From: Fibrobacter sp.
GTDB taxonomy: Bacteria > Fibrobacterota > Fibrobacteria > Fibrobacterales > Fibrobacteraceae
Direction: 5' to 3'
DNA length: 48,555 nt
Assembly: GCA_017475045.1 (NCBI GenBank)
Contig: JAFVGH010000077.1
Span: forward strand, 1 to 48,555
The notes under the pieces were generated by a model that saw only the letters and a list, made by a program, of their open reading frames with translations, was not told the DNA's origin and made no database searches. Each line of letters begins with the position of its first letter. Position 1 is the stretch's first letter. Positions 15,257-21,940 of this stretch are shown here, piece after piece. Both the position numbers and the translations under genes were made by a program.

Positions 15257-16142
15257 ACAATAGTCCGAACCTGAGGCCGGCGGTGCTGATGCGGAAGGTT
15301 TCTACGCGGAGTTTTTCCAGCAGGGAGCGGAGCCAGAACAGCCCGCAGATGATGACGTCGCTCCGCCCGTTTTCAAGGCCCGGGAGCATGGCACGGAGCT
15401 CCTTGGAAAGGTTCGATATGCGTGTGGTGACCGCTTCCAGGTCGGAGAGGCTCATTTCCAGGCCTTCGATAGCCTTGTAGTCGAACTGGGAAAGGTTCTT
15501 GAACACCATGGCCAGGGCCGTTCCCGTTCCGCCGATAAGGTACACCGGCTTCTTGGTCATGCCCTTGAACGATATTTCCTTGAAGGTTTCCTTCACGAAT
15601 TTCTTGTATTCGGGGCCGGGAATGGGGCCCATGGCCTTGAACATCTTGAGGGCGCCCACCGGAATGGAAAATCCGGTTGCACCGTTGGAAATTTCGGTAG
15701 AGCCGCCGCCGATATCGATGGTCACGATGCCTTCGCCGTGCCATTCCTTCACAGAGCGGTAGGTCAGGGCCGCCTCTTCTTCGCCGGTAATGATTCTCGG
15801 GCGAAGCCAGAGGGCTTTTTCTACGGCGTCAAGAACTTCTTCCTGGTTTTCGGCACGGCGCATGGCCTCTGTCATGGCGGCGGCCTTCAGCTCTACCCCA
15901 AGGGCGTGCAGGTCCATGCGGAACTTGGTCATGATACGGCACAGGTCGGCGATGCGTTCTTCTGAAATGCGTCCGGAGTCGTAGATGTCTTCGCCCAGAC
16001 GGCAGATTTCAACCTTCTGGAGTTTCGGGACTAGGACTTTGCGGGGCTCGACGCCTTCCGTTTCTGCGGGTTCGAAGGCGGCGATGAGCAGAATGCAGCT
16101 GTGGCTGCCGATGTCGACGGTGGCGAGGAGCTTGTTAGCCAT
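15246..16142 (-). CDS. Exopolyphosphatase / guanosine pentaphosphate phosphohydrolase family
   Basis: 298 aa, the short (domains I-II only) form of Ppx/GppA. ASKHA ATPase motifs are visible: VDIGSHSCILLIA (phosphate 1), ITGEEEAALTY (with the catalytic Glu), VTIDIGGGSTEIS (phosphate 2), and IGGTGTALAMV (adenosine). The protein lacks the HD-type C-terminal domain of E. coli Ppx. It hydrolyses polyphosphate or pppGpp, and the choice cannot be made from sequence. It overlaps the genes on both sides, so it belongs to a 4-gene operon. It may be functionally relevant to the VTC-domain polyphosphate polymerase homologue at 42.9 kb, but this is only a thematic link. Confidence 0.88.
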   Translation of the reverse strand: MANKLLATVDIGSHSCILLIAAFEPAETEGVEPRKVLVPKLQKVEICRLGEDIYDSGRISEERIADLCRIMTKFRMDLHALGVELKAAAMTEAMRRAENQEEVLDAVEKALWLRPRIITGEEEAALTYRSVKEWHGEGIVTIDIGGGSTEISNGATGFSIPVGALKMFKAMGPIPGPEYKKFVKETFKEISFKGMTKKPVYLIGGTGTALAMVFKNLSQFDYKAIEGLEMSLSDLEAVTTRISNLSKELRAMLPGLENGRSDVIICGLFWLRSLLEKLRVETFRISTAGLRFGLLYEN

Positions 16143-16470
16143 TTTCCACCTCTCCTTCCCCTTCTCTCTTTAGCCCTGCCTTAATCTTCTCGGCGATCTT
16201 TGCCGGGTTCAGCATGAACTCCCTGGCGCTGGCGATGGCTTCTTCTACGATAGATTCGGGATACTTTCCGCTCCAGCTGGCCACCAGGTCTCCGGACTCG
16301 GAACCCAGGGGCTTCTTTTCCCGGATTTCCTGACCCATCTTCAGGGCCAGAAGTAGTCCGAGCTCAAAGGCGCGGGGATTTTCCTTGTCCTTCAGCAGGT
16401 TCTCGACGCGGGTAATCCGCTCTTCCAGGGGGATCTTTTCAAGTTCCGACAGGTCTTTTTCCGAAATCAT
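16135..16470 (-). CDS. Hypothetical 111-aa protein, first gene of the Ppx operon
   Basis: Highly charged and largely helical ([55 protein letters not shown]). There is no signal peptide or known motif. It overlaps the Ppx/GppA gene by eight bases and shares its operon, so a role with polyphosphate/ppGpp or RNA modification is possible but unproven. Confidence 0.65.
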   Translation of the reverse strand: MISEKDLSELEKIPLEERITRVENLLKDKENPRAFELGLLLALKMGQEIREKKPLGSESGDLVASWSGKYPESIVEEAIASAREFMLNPAKIAEKIKAGLKREGEGEVENG

Positions 16471-16493
16471 GACTATAAAAATAGAAAAAGGGT

Positions 16494-16524
16494 AAAAAAG
16501 AACGGAGTCCCATGGGGAACTCCG
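16494..16524 (-). terminator. Terminator of the histone-like gene
   Basis: CGGAGT (16503-16508) pairs with ACTCCG (16519-16524), and on the minus strand TTCTTTTTT follows. It lies between the histone-like stop (16551) and the start of the next operon (16470). Confidence 0.7.
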
Positions 16525-16550
16525 CTCTGTAAAAAGGAGAGAAGAAAAAA

Positions 16551-16814
16551 TTACTTCTTAGCAGCCTTCTTAGCAGGAGCCTTCTTGGCAGCCGGCTTCT
16601 TAGCAGCGGGCTTCTTGGCGGCAACCTTCTTGGCAGCGGGCTTCTTAGCGGCAACCTTCTTAGCAGGAGCAGCCTTCTTAGCAGCCGGCTTCTTGGCAGC
16701 GGGCTTCTTGGCGGCAGCCTTCTTAGCAGGAGCGGCCTTCTTGGCAGGAGCCTTCTTGGCAACAGCCTTCTTGGCAGCGGGTTTCTTAGCAGCGGTTTTC
16801 TTTGTAGTAGCCAT
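16551..16814 (-). CDS. Histone H1-like Lys/Ala-rich DNA-binding protein
   Basis: 87 aa composed almost only of Lys, Ala and Pro in repeats of [15 protein letters not shown] and KKVAAKK. This is the composition of eukaryotic H1 tails and of bacterial H1-like proteins (Hc1/Hc2, AlgP tails). Such proteins bind DNA or RNA electrostatically and compact the nucleoid; here there is no folded domain at all. ATG at 16814 has AAGGAAAA upstream and a TTGATT-17-TATTTT promoter. The DNA is internally repetitive, so repeat number may vary between strains. Confidence 0.85.
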   Translation of the reverse strand: MATTKKTAAKKPAAKKAVAKKAPAKKAAPAKKAAAKKPAAKKPAAKKAAPAKKVAAKKPAAKKVAAKKPAAKKPAAKKAPAKKAAKK

Positions 16815-16857
16815 TGTTTTTTTTCCTTTTTTTAGGGTTTAATGATTTGATAGCTAT

Positions 16858-16886
16858 AAAATAACTCTTTTTTCACAAATAATCAA
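16858..16886 (-). promoter_or_regulatory. Promoter of the histone-like gene
   Basis: TTGATT (16881-16886), 17 bases, TATTTT (16858-16863), in very AT-rich DNA. Leader about 37 nt. Confidence 0.45.
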
Positions 16887-16926
16887 CACTTTTTTGAAAT
16901 TTTTTTCTTTTTTTTTCAAAAAGATA

Positions 16927-16955
16927 TTGACAAGGAAAAATTCTGTCATTATACG
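16927..16955 (+). promoter_or_regulatory. Orphan plus-strand promoter, consensus -35
   Basis: TTGACA (16927-16932), 17 bases, TATACG (16950-16955). The predicted start near 16962 leads into about 90 nt with no real gene on this strand; a 9-codon ORF (GTG about 17011, MAFILIHDE) follows TAGGAG. The transcript would end near the hairpin at 17048-17070 or run antisense into panB. It could be a small RNA; there is no independent support. Confidence 0.35.
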
Positions 16956-17040
16956 CGCGGGCGTAGCGTTGACTATAACTTAATGATAATCAAAGTTTTG
17001 ATAGGAGTTTTGTGGCGTTCATTTTGATACATGACGAATG

Positions 17041-17070
17041 AAAAAATGCTCGGCGAAAAAATCGTCGAGC
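17041..17070 (-). terminator. panB terminator
   Basis: GCTCGACGA pairs with TCGCCGAGC (one G-T) around TTTTT on the minus strand, followed by ATTTTTT. It lies 29 bases beyond the panB stop. Confidence 0.7.
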
Positions 17071-17098
17071 AAAAAATTTTTCTTGTGTCGAAACTTTA

Positions 17099-17842
17099 CT
17101 AGGAGTTTTTCACACTGTCGATGTACTTCTTGAATCCTTCTACACCAAGCTCGAACATGTTCACGAACTTGGTGGCGAATGGCGGGATCTTCTTCTGGTG
17201 CATGCCCAGCGCGTCGTGCATCACCAGCACCTGGCCGTCGGTGTAGCGCCCGCCGCCAATGCCGATGGTTGCTGCGTTCACCTCGCGGGTGATACGTGTG
17301 CCGAGCTCTTCGGGAATGTGCTCCAGCACCATCTCGAAGCACCCGAGACTGTCCACGTACTTGGCTGCCTTCTCGATAGCCTCCGCCTCCTCGGCAGTCT
17401 TGCCCTTCTGCTTGAAGTTCTCCGCCGTCTGGGGTAAAAGTCCCAGGTGGGCGCACACGGGAATGTCCTTGCTTCTCAAAAACTCGATGACGCCTTCGGG
17501 AGTTCCCTCCAGCTTGATACTTGCTGCTCCCAGGTCCATAAATCGGCGTGCGTTGTCGTATGCCGTTTGCGGATCCTTGTCGCTTAGGTAGGGCATGTCG
17601 GCTACCACGTGGGTGTTGGGGGCGCCCCTGCAGACAGCTCCCACGAAAATCAACATCTCGGTCATGCCCACGTCGCGTGTGGTGCTGTAGCCCAGCATGG
17701 TGTTGGCGAGACTGTCTCCCACCAGGATCTGGTCGATGCCGGCGGCTTCCGCCATCTGTGCGAAGGCGAAATCGTAGCTGGTGATCATGGAAATCTTTTC
17801 GTTCTTGGCTTTCTTTTCGGTTATGTCTTTTGGGGTGAGCAT
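17099..17842 (-). CDS. panB: 3-methyl-2-oxobutanoate hydroxymethyltransferase
   Basis: 247 aa, the first step of pantothenate synthesis (ketopantoate from ketoisovalerate). Landmarks: MITSYDFAFAQMAEAAGID, LVGDSLANTMLGY (metal Asp), VVADMPYLS, ASIKLEGTPEG, PVCAHLGLLPQTA, VLEHIPEELGTRITREVNAA (catalytic Glu) and IGIGGGRYTDGQVLVMHDALG. I start at the ATG at 17842, which has AGGAG 11 bases upstream inside recO, rather than the GTG at 17866. The gene overlaps the recO end by 22 bases. Operon order is HIT-recO-panB. Confidence 0.95.
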   Translation of the reverse strand: MLTPKDITEKKAKNEKISMITSYDFAFAQMAEAAGIDQILVGDSLANTMLGYSTTRDVGMTEMLIFVGAVCRGAPNTHVVADMPYLSDKDPQTAYDNARRFMDLGAASIKLEGTPEGVIEFLRSKDIPVCAHLGLLPQTAENFKQKGKTAEEAEAIEKAAKYVDSLGCFEMVLEHIPEELGTRITREVNAATIGIGGGRYTDGQVLVMHDALGMHQKKIPPFATKFVNMFELGVEGFKKYIDSVKNS

Positions 17843-18561
17843 AATTTTCGGGTCTCCTGTAGCCACTTCAGGGAATGAATCTCCTTCAAGAAGCCGATGT
17901 GGGTCCTAAGATAGGAAATTAAGGCGTTCTCGGTATACTGGGCGTCCTGTATTGGCAAGTTCTTGTGTAGTGCCCAGAAACCTTCCAGGGTTTCTGCCCT
18001 TGCCCGGGGTTCGGCCATGCCGAGGCAGTTCTTGCATAGAAAGCTTCCCGATTCGGGGGAAAAGTCCGCCGCCGGTTCCATAAGTTTGCTTTCGCAGCGT
18101 CCGCAGGTGCCGATATCCAGATGGTAGCCCCACATCTCGCAGGTAGAAAGCAACCAGCGTGCAAAGGCGGCGCCGTCGGCTTCCTTGTCGTCCAGTTCCT
18201 GCAGGGCGGCTTCCAGTCTCGGGAATTCCTCGTCCAGGGGAACACCCTGGGGGGCGTAACGCAACAGCATTTCCGCCATGACCTGGGCGTGGGAAAGCTT
18301 CAGCAGGTCACCGCGCATGGTTTCGTGCCAGCGGAGGAGCGTTGCCTCCTTGATGAACTGCAGATCGGTGTTCGGATTGTGCTTGAACACCACTTCGGCG
18401 AGGGCCAGCGGGTCCAGGGCGCCCTTGAAAGGCGACTCCTTCTTTTTACCGCCCTTTACGATAAAGGACACGATCCCGCATTCCTCCGTCAGGGCCTTCA
18501 CGATCCAGCTGGAATCGCTGTACGGATACCGGTGGAGGACTATGGAACGGGTCTTGATCAT
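17821..18561 (-). CDS. recO: DNA repair protein RecO
   Basis: 246 aa. The N-terminal OB fold starts KTRSIVLHRYPYSDSSWIVK (residues 3-22) and continues into IVSFIVKGGKKKESPFKGAL. The C-terminal zinc finger is CGRCESK...FLCKNCLG. RecO anneals ssDNA-SSB complexes and helps load RecA with RecR/RecF. It overlaps the HIT gene upstream by four bases (ATGA). Confidence 0.92.
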   Translation of the reverse strand: MIKTRSIVLHRYPYSDSSWIVKALTEECGIVSFIVKGGKKKESPFKGALDPLALAEVVFKHNPNTDLQFIKEATLLRWHETMRGDLLKLSHAQVMAEMLLRYAPQGVPLDEEFPRLEAALQELDDKEADGAAFARWLLSTCEMWGYHLDIGTCGRCESKLMEPAADFSPESGSFLCKNCLGMAEPRARAETLEGFWALHKNLPIQDAQYTENALISYLRTHIGFLKEIHSLKWLQETRKLCSPQKT

Positions 18562-18914
18562 GCCTTAGGGAACGGGGGCCAGCCCAGCTTCTGTCCGCCA
18601 ACCACGTGCAGGTGGATGTGGAAAACGGTCTGGCCTGCATCTTCCTTGCAGTTGAAGACGAAACGGGCGCCGGATTCTTCGAGACCCAGGTCCTTGGCGA
18701 TTTGCTGCCCGCGGTAGAGCAGCTTGCCCACCAGCTCGCAGTCCTCCGGCTTCATGTCCATGAGGGAGGCGATATGGCGCTTGGGGACCACCAGGAAGTG
18801 AACGGGGGCCTGGGGTGCCACGTCGTAGAAGGCAAACACGTCGTCGTCTTCGTAGATTTTCTTGGAAGGGATTTCACCCTTGATGATTTTGCAGAATAGG
18901 CAGTTGTCACTCAT
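18558..18914 (-). CDS. HIT family (histidine triad) nucleotide hydrolase, HinT-like
   Basis: 118 aa from the ATG at 18914; the upstream in-frame codons are only a translated palindromic repeat. It starts MSDNCLFCKIIKGEIPSKKI with the zinc-type Cys pair. The catalytic triad motif is HIHLHVVGG near the C-terminus, and HFLVVPKRHIASL supplies the other conserved His. HinT proteins hydrolyse purine nucleoside phosphoramidates and acyl-adenylates. A TATATT box (18925-18930) is 10 bases from the ATG, giving a very short leader. Confidence 0.94.
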   Translation of the reverse strand: MSDNCLFCKIIKGEIPSKKIYEDDDVFAFYDVAPQAPVHFLVVPKRHIASLMDMKPEDCELVGKLLYRGQQIAKDLGLEESGARFVFNCKEDAGQTVFHIHLHVVGGQKLGWPPFPKA

Positions 18915-18934
18915 AGTGTATATTAATATAGTAA

Positions 18935-19080
18935 AGGGGAGGGGTCTCCCCTCGCTACTGCTGTATGTCATCCCCGCGAAGGCGGGGATCTCCATACATC
19001 ATTCGCTACCCCTTCGCCTAGGGGCTCCGCCCCTAATACCCCGTTATACGTCATGGCGGGCTTGACCCGCCATCTAGCAT
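18935..19080. repeat. Cluster of four palindromes including repeat copies 5 and 6
   Basis: In order: GAGGGG-TCT-CCCCTC (about 18938-18952), copy 5 GTCATCCCCGC...GCGGGGATC (18967-18990), AGGGGC-TCC-GCCCCT (19019-19033), and copy 6 CGTCATGGCGGG-CTTGA-CCCGCCATCTAG (19049-19077). Copies 5 and 6 are in the minus orientation. This is a REP-like cluster upstream of the HIT-recO-panB operon. Confidence 0.65.
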
Positions 19081-19322
19081 GAAAGGTTTTATTTATGAAT
19101 CGAGAGGGGTGGGATCACTCAGTCATTTCATTCCTTCGCCTCCGCCCTCTCGAAAAACTGGCGTATAATTCAGGAATCGAGAGGGGTGGGATTGTTCAGT
19201 CACGTTGTTCCTTCACAACCCTTCGGGTTTTGGCTTCGCCAAAATCCTTGACTGCGCAAGTTCACTTCGTTCACGCGCAGTCAATCGAACCCTCTCCGAG
19301 GGTTCGCGAATCCGCCCTATTG
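19081..19322. repeat. Gene-free region with a 77-bp-spaced direct repeat and hairpins
   Basis: A 19-bp motif (GAATCGAGAGGGGTGGGAT) occurs at 19097-19115 and 19174-19192, each followed by a related ..TCAGTCA.. segment. Further hairpins follow: GACTGCGC...GCGCAGTC (about 19249-19281) and GAACCCT-CTCCG-AGGGTTC (about 19287-19305). No protein frame is credible; the region may be debris of duplicated tRNA-flanking DNA. Confidence 0.45.
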
Positions 19323-19356
19323 AAAAAAAAAGTGGAGTCATCGACTCCACTTTTTT
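19323..19356 (-). terminator. Terminator of tRNA-Ser (bidirectional)
   Basis: A perfect 9-bp stem, AGTGGAGTC (19331-19339) with GACTCCACT (19343-19351), flanked by A8 on the left and T6 on the right. Confidence 0.85.
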
Positions 19357-19362
19357 GTTTCA

Positions 19363-19446
19363 GGAGAGAGAGGGGTTCGAACCCTCGGTCCTGTGACAGA
19401 CTCCGGTTTTCGAGACCGGCCCAATCGACCACTCTGGCATCTCTCC
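19363..19446 (-). tRNA. tRNA-Ser (anticodon CGA)
   Basis: 84 nt, class II. The acceptor GGAGAGA pairs with TCTCTCC. The anticodon arm is CCGGT-CTCGAAA-ACCGG, so the anticodon is CGA, reading UCG. The long variable arm is typical of Ser, and the T arm is GAGGG-TTCGAAC-CCCTC. It closely resembles bacterial tRNA-Ser(CGA). CCA is not encoded, and the next templated base is T rather than the G usual at the Ser discriminator. A TATATT box lies at 19459-19464. Confidence 0.92.
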
Positions 19447-19465
19447 GAGGTTTGGTGCAATATAG

Positions 19466-19496
19466 AAAAATCCCGCAGCATCTGCTACGGGATTTT
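19466..19496 (-). terminator. Terminator of the GH26 gene
   Basis: AAATCCCG (19468-19475) pairs with CGGGATTT (19488-19495), with an inner AGCA/TGCT pairing. On the minus strand it ends in TTTTT. It directly precedes the tRNA promoter. Confidence 0.75.
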
Positions 19497-19514
19497 TGGT
19501 TTATCCAATCTTTT

Positions 19515-21860
19515 TTATCGGACAATGATCTTCTGGGTGGCGGTAACACCTGCACCCTTGGCCCGTACAATGTAGGACCCGCGGGCCATCCCCGAAAGGC
19601 TGAACTGGTGGGTTCCGGCAGAGAGGGCGCCCTTGTAAAGGCTCGTCACTCGGTTGCCCTGCAGGTCGAACACGTCAAGCGAGACGCTTGTGGCACGGGC
19701 CGTGGTGAAGGAGAGGCTGCTGCCCTGGAGCGTCAGGGAGGCAACCGCAGGCTGTGCACCGGCTCCGATGGCGGTGTTGTTGGAGTTGCTCGATGTAGGG
19801 GTTTTGGAGCTGGAGGACGTAGGAGTGCTTGCGGTCGGATCAGCAAGCTTTTCCACCATCTTGATGCCGGTGATGACCTTCTCGCTTCCGTCGGAGATGG
19901 CGAACAGGTCGGTCGTTTTGTCGAAGTTGGAAATAATCAGACCGTCGTCGGTAACCATTTCGTCGAACCCGATGTTCCCGCTGAATCCTTCGGCTGAAAT
20001 GTTGAAGGCCACAGAGAACAGGTTGTCCAGGTCGATGGGATGTTCCTTCTCGTCTTTGCCCACGTAGGTGGTAATTTCGAATTCGCAGGTCTTGGAGCTG
20101 CCTTCCTCGATCCAGCAGCCGTCAGAGGTGGACTGTTCCCAAGTCCACTCCTTGTCGGCGGAACCGTCCCTGACAAAGGCCAGTCCAATCCATACACCGC
20201 CGTTGGTGGCTCCGCTGCCCTTGACGCTGATCTTCACGGAGATAGACTTGGAGCTTGTCAGGTCGGGCAGGTTCGTGTAGTTTATCAGGGCGCCGTCCTT
20301 GCCCAACTTGGAGAGGGAAACCTGCATCAGGTAGTTCTTGGAATTACCTGCGGCCTTGTCCTTGTCGCCGTTGTACTTGGAAGTTTCAGTGGCCGTGTTG
20401 CAGGTCTTGGTTCCCGAATTTGCAGTGCTGTAGCTAGCCCAGCCGGGCATCTTGTCCAGCGTGATGATGTTCTCGTTTTCCATGTTGGATTTCCACACAC
20501 TTGCTGCGGTTTGGCTCACGAAGCCACCACTCCAGGATTCATACCAAGGCATCCACCAGCTCCATACGGCATCATCGTTATGCATGTTGGTTACGTCGGG
20601 AATGGGACCGTTTTCGGACAGGGCCAAGACCTTGTCGGTGCCAAACTTCAGCATAAGGTCAAAGAATGCAGAAGAATTGCTGGAGTGGTCGTTTGCATTA
20701 TTGTAGATATCGACGCCACGGACATCGTAGTAGGTACTACCCGGATCCCAGCCTGTCTTAGAGGCATCTTGGGGGTTGAATACCCATACCAGGTTCTTTA
20801 CGCCCTTCTTGAAGACCAATCTTTCGTAAACCAAACGGTAGAGGGCGGCGAACTGGGCCCCGGTATTGGAACTCCACCAGAACCAGTTTCCACCGGATTC
20901 GTGCAAGGGGCGGAAGATGGCGGCGACGCCGGCTTCCTGAAGTTCAAGCATGTAGCCTGCAACAACATCTATGTCGGCCACAATGGACTGATATGTTGTG
21001 GAGAGGGTGTCCCAGGTGGTGGTGCCTTTCATAAAGGCATCGGTGAAGTCGAAACTGGTAGATTCTTCTCTCTTTGCTTCTTTGGTGTAGAAGGCGTCGG
21101 AAGCCTTGCTGGGGTCACGCCAGTGCCATGTGATGGCTGGGATGCCTCCCTTTGTCCAGATGGACTTTGCGATAAGCAGGGCCTTGCGGTTGTACCCCTT
21201 GAACCATCCGTCCTTAGCAGATTTGCCGCTGCCGTTCATCAGGTCTACACCCACAAGAGCGGGGTTTTTCCCGGATGCTGTATGGACAGCCACCACATCT
21301 TCGTGGGTGGTAACGTCGTTAGTGGTGGAATCGTAGTTGTCCATGTTACCGGTCATCACGCCGGAGATGGTCTTTTGGCCGAAGTTGTTGACCAAAAAGT
21401 TGTAGAGTTTCACGGCAGATGCCGTGGCGTCCTTTGTGGTGGGGGCGTTGCAGAGGCTGAATGAGCCAGCTTCAAAGGGCGTCAGTTCAATGTAGTCCAG
21501 GTCAATCCAACCCCAGTTCTTGACAATGTCAAGGGTGTTCGCACCGGCTTTCAAGCTAACGATGGTGGAGACATCTGCGAAAGTTGATGTTTTGGGGAAG
21601 GTGACTGACCCGGCTGAAGCCCCGTTTATTTTGACATCGTTTATTTTATCGGTGTCGGCCATGTAACGGAAGGTCAGGGTGTATTTCCCCGCGGCTGATT
21701 CGTTGACACTAAAGGAAATGTTGCCGGTTTGCATCTTTACATAGGAACCGTTGACAGTAGCGTCCCCAGTTAAAGATGCATCTTCGGCTTCGTACTTGGC
21801 GGCGCCTGCATAGGTTGCAGCGATAAGCCCGAGGGCCATCATTGTTGTCTTGATAGTCAT
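19515..21860 (-). CDS. Secreted GH26 beta-mannanase with N-terminal CBM35-like and C-terminal sorting-like domain
   Basis: 781 aa from the ATG at 21860 (GAGGA six bases upstream); the TTG two codons earlier is less likely. Signal peptide to about residue 20. Residues 21-128 form a beta-sandwich CBM35-like module (KYEAEDASLTGDATVNGSYV). GH26 catalytic domain is about 135-475: the acid/base Glu321 is in FRPLHESGGNWFWW and the nucleophile Glu416 in ALSENGPIPD. Residues 490-650 are a second carbohydrate-binding-like beta-sandwich (CBM11-like at best guess). A Ser/Thr linker (TPTSSSSKTPTSSNSNNT) leads to a C-terminal 75-residue domain with SLDVFDLQGNRVTSLYKGAL and GSYIVRAKG, resembling T9SS-type sorting domains. 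It probably cleaves mannan outside the cell and sits next to a GH5 mannanase. Confidence 0.9.
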   Translation of the reverse strand: MTIKTTMMALGLIAATYAGAAKYEAEDASLTGDATVNGSYVKMQTGNISFSVNESAAGKYTLTFRYMADTDKINDVKINGASAGSVTFPKTSTFADVSTIVSLKAGANTLDIVKNWGWIDLDYIELTPFEAGSFSLCNAPTTKDATASAVKLYNFLVNNFGQKTISGVMTGNMDNYDSTTNDVTTHEDVVAVHTASGKNPALVGVDLMNGSGKSAKDGWFKGYNRKALLIAKSIWTKGGIPAITWHWRDPSKASDAFYTKEAKREESTSFDFTDAFMKGTTTWDTLSTTYQSIVADIDVVAGYMLELQEAGVAAIFRPLHESGGNWFWWSSNTGAQFAALYRLVYERLVFKKGVKNLVWVFNPQDASKTGWDPGSTYYDVRGVDIYNNANDHSSNSSAFFDLMLKFGTDKVLALSENGPIPDVTNMHNDDAVWSWWMPWYESWSGGFVSQTAASVWKSNMENENIITLDKMPGWASYSTANSGTKTCNTATETSKYNGDKDKAAGNSKNYLMQVSLSKLGKDGALINYTNLPDLTSSKSISVKISVKGSGATNGGVWIGLAFVRDGSADKEWTWEQSTSDGCWIEEGSSKTCEFEITTYVGKDEKEHPIDLDNLFSVAFNISAEGFSGNIGFDEMVTDDGLIISNFDKTTDLFAISDGSEKVITGIKMVEKLADPTASTPTSSSSKTPTSSNSNNTAIGAGAQPAVASLTLQGSSLSFTTARATSVSLDVFDLQGNRVTSLYKGALSAGTHQFSLSGMARGSYIVRAKGAGVTATQKIIVR

Positions 21861-21896
21861 ACCCAATCCTCTTTTTGATTATAGCGTCAAAATAAA

Positions 21897-21925
21897 AAAG
21901 ATTCCCGTTGTTGTCGGGAATCTTT
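21897..21925 (-). terminator. Terminator of the GH5 gene
   Basis: A perfect 11-bp stem, AAAGATTCCCG / CGGGAATCTTT, with a 7-base loop and a T-run on the minus strand. It separates the GH5 and GH26 transcripts. Confidence 0.88.
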
Positions 21926-21940
21926 GAAAAAAATGCTTGA

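Noticed and set aside
19095..19997. 300-codon plus-strand frame across the tRNA and the GH26 3' end
   Set aside because: It runs through a tRNA gene and two terminators and is antisense to the GH26 C-terminus; 'RERGSNPRSCDRL' is the usual mistranslation of a tRNA-Ser.
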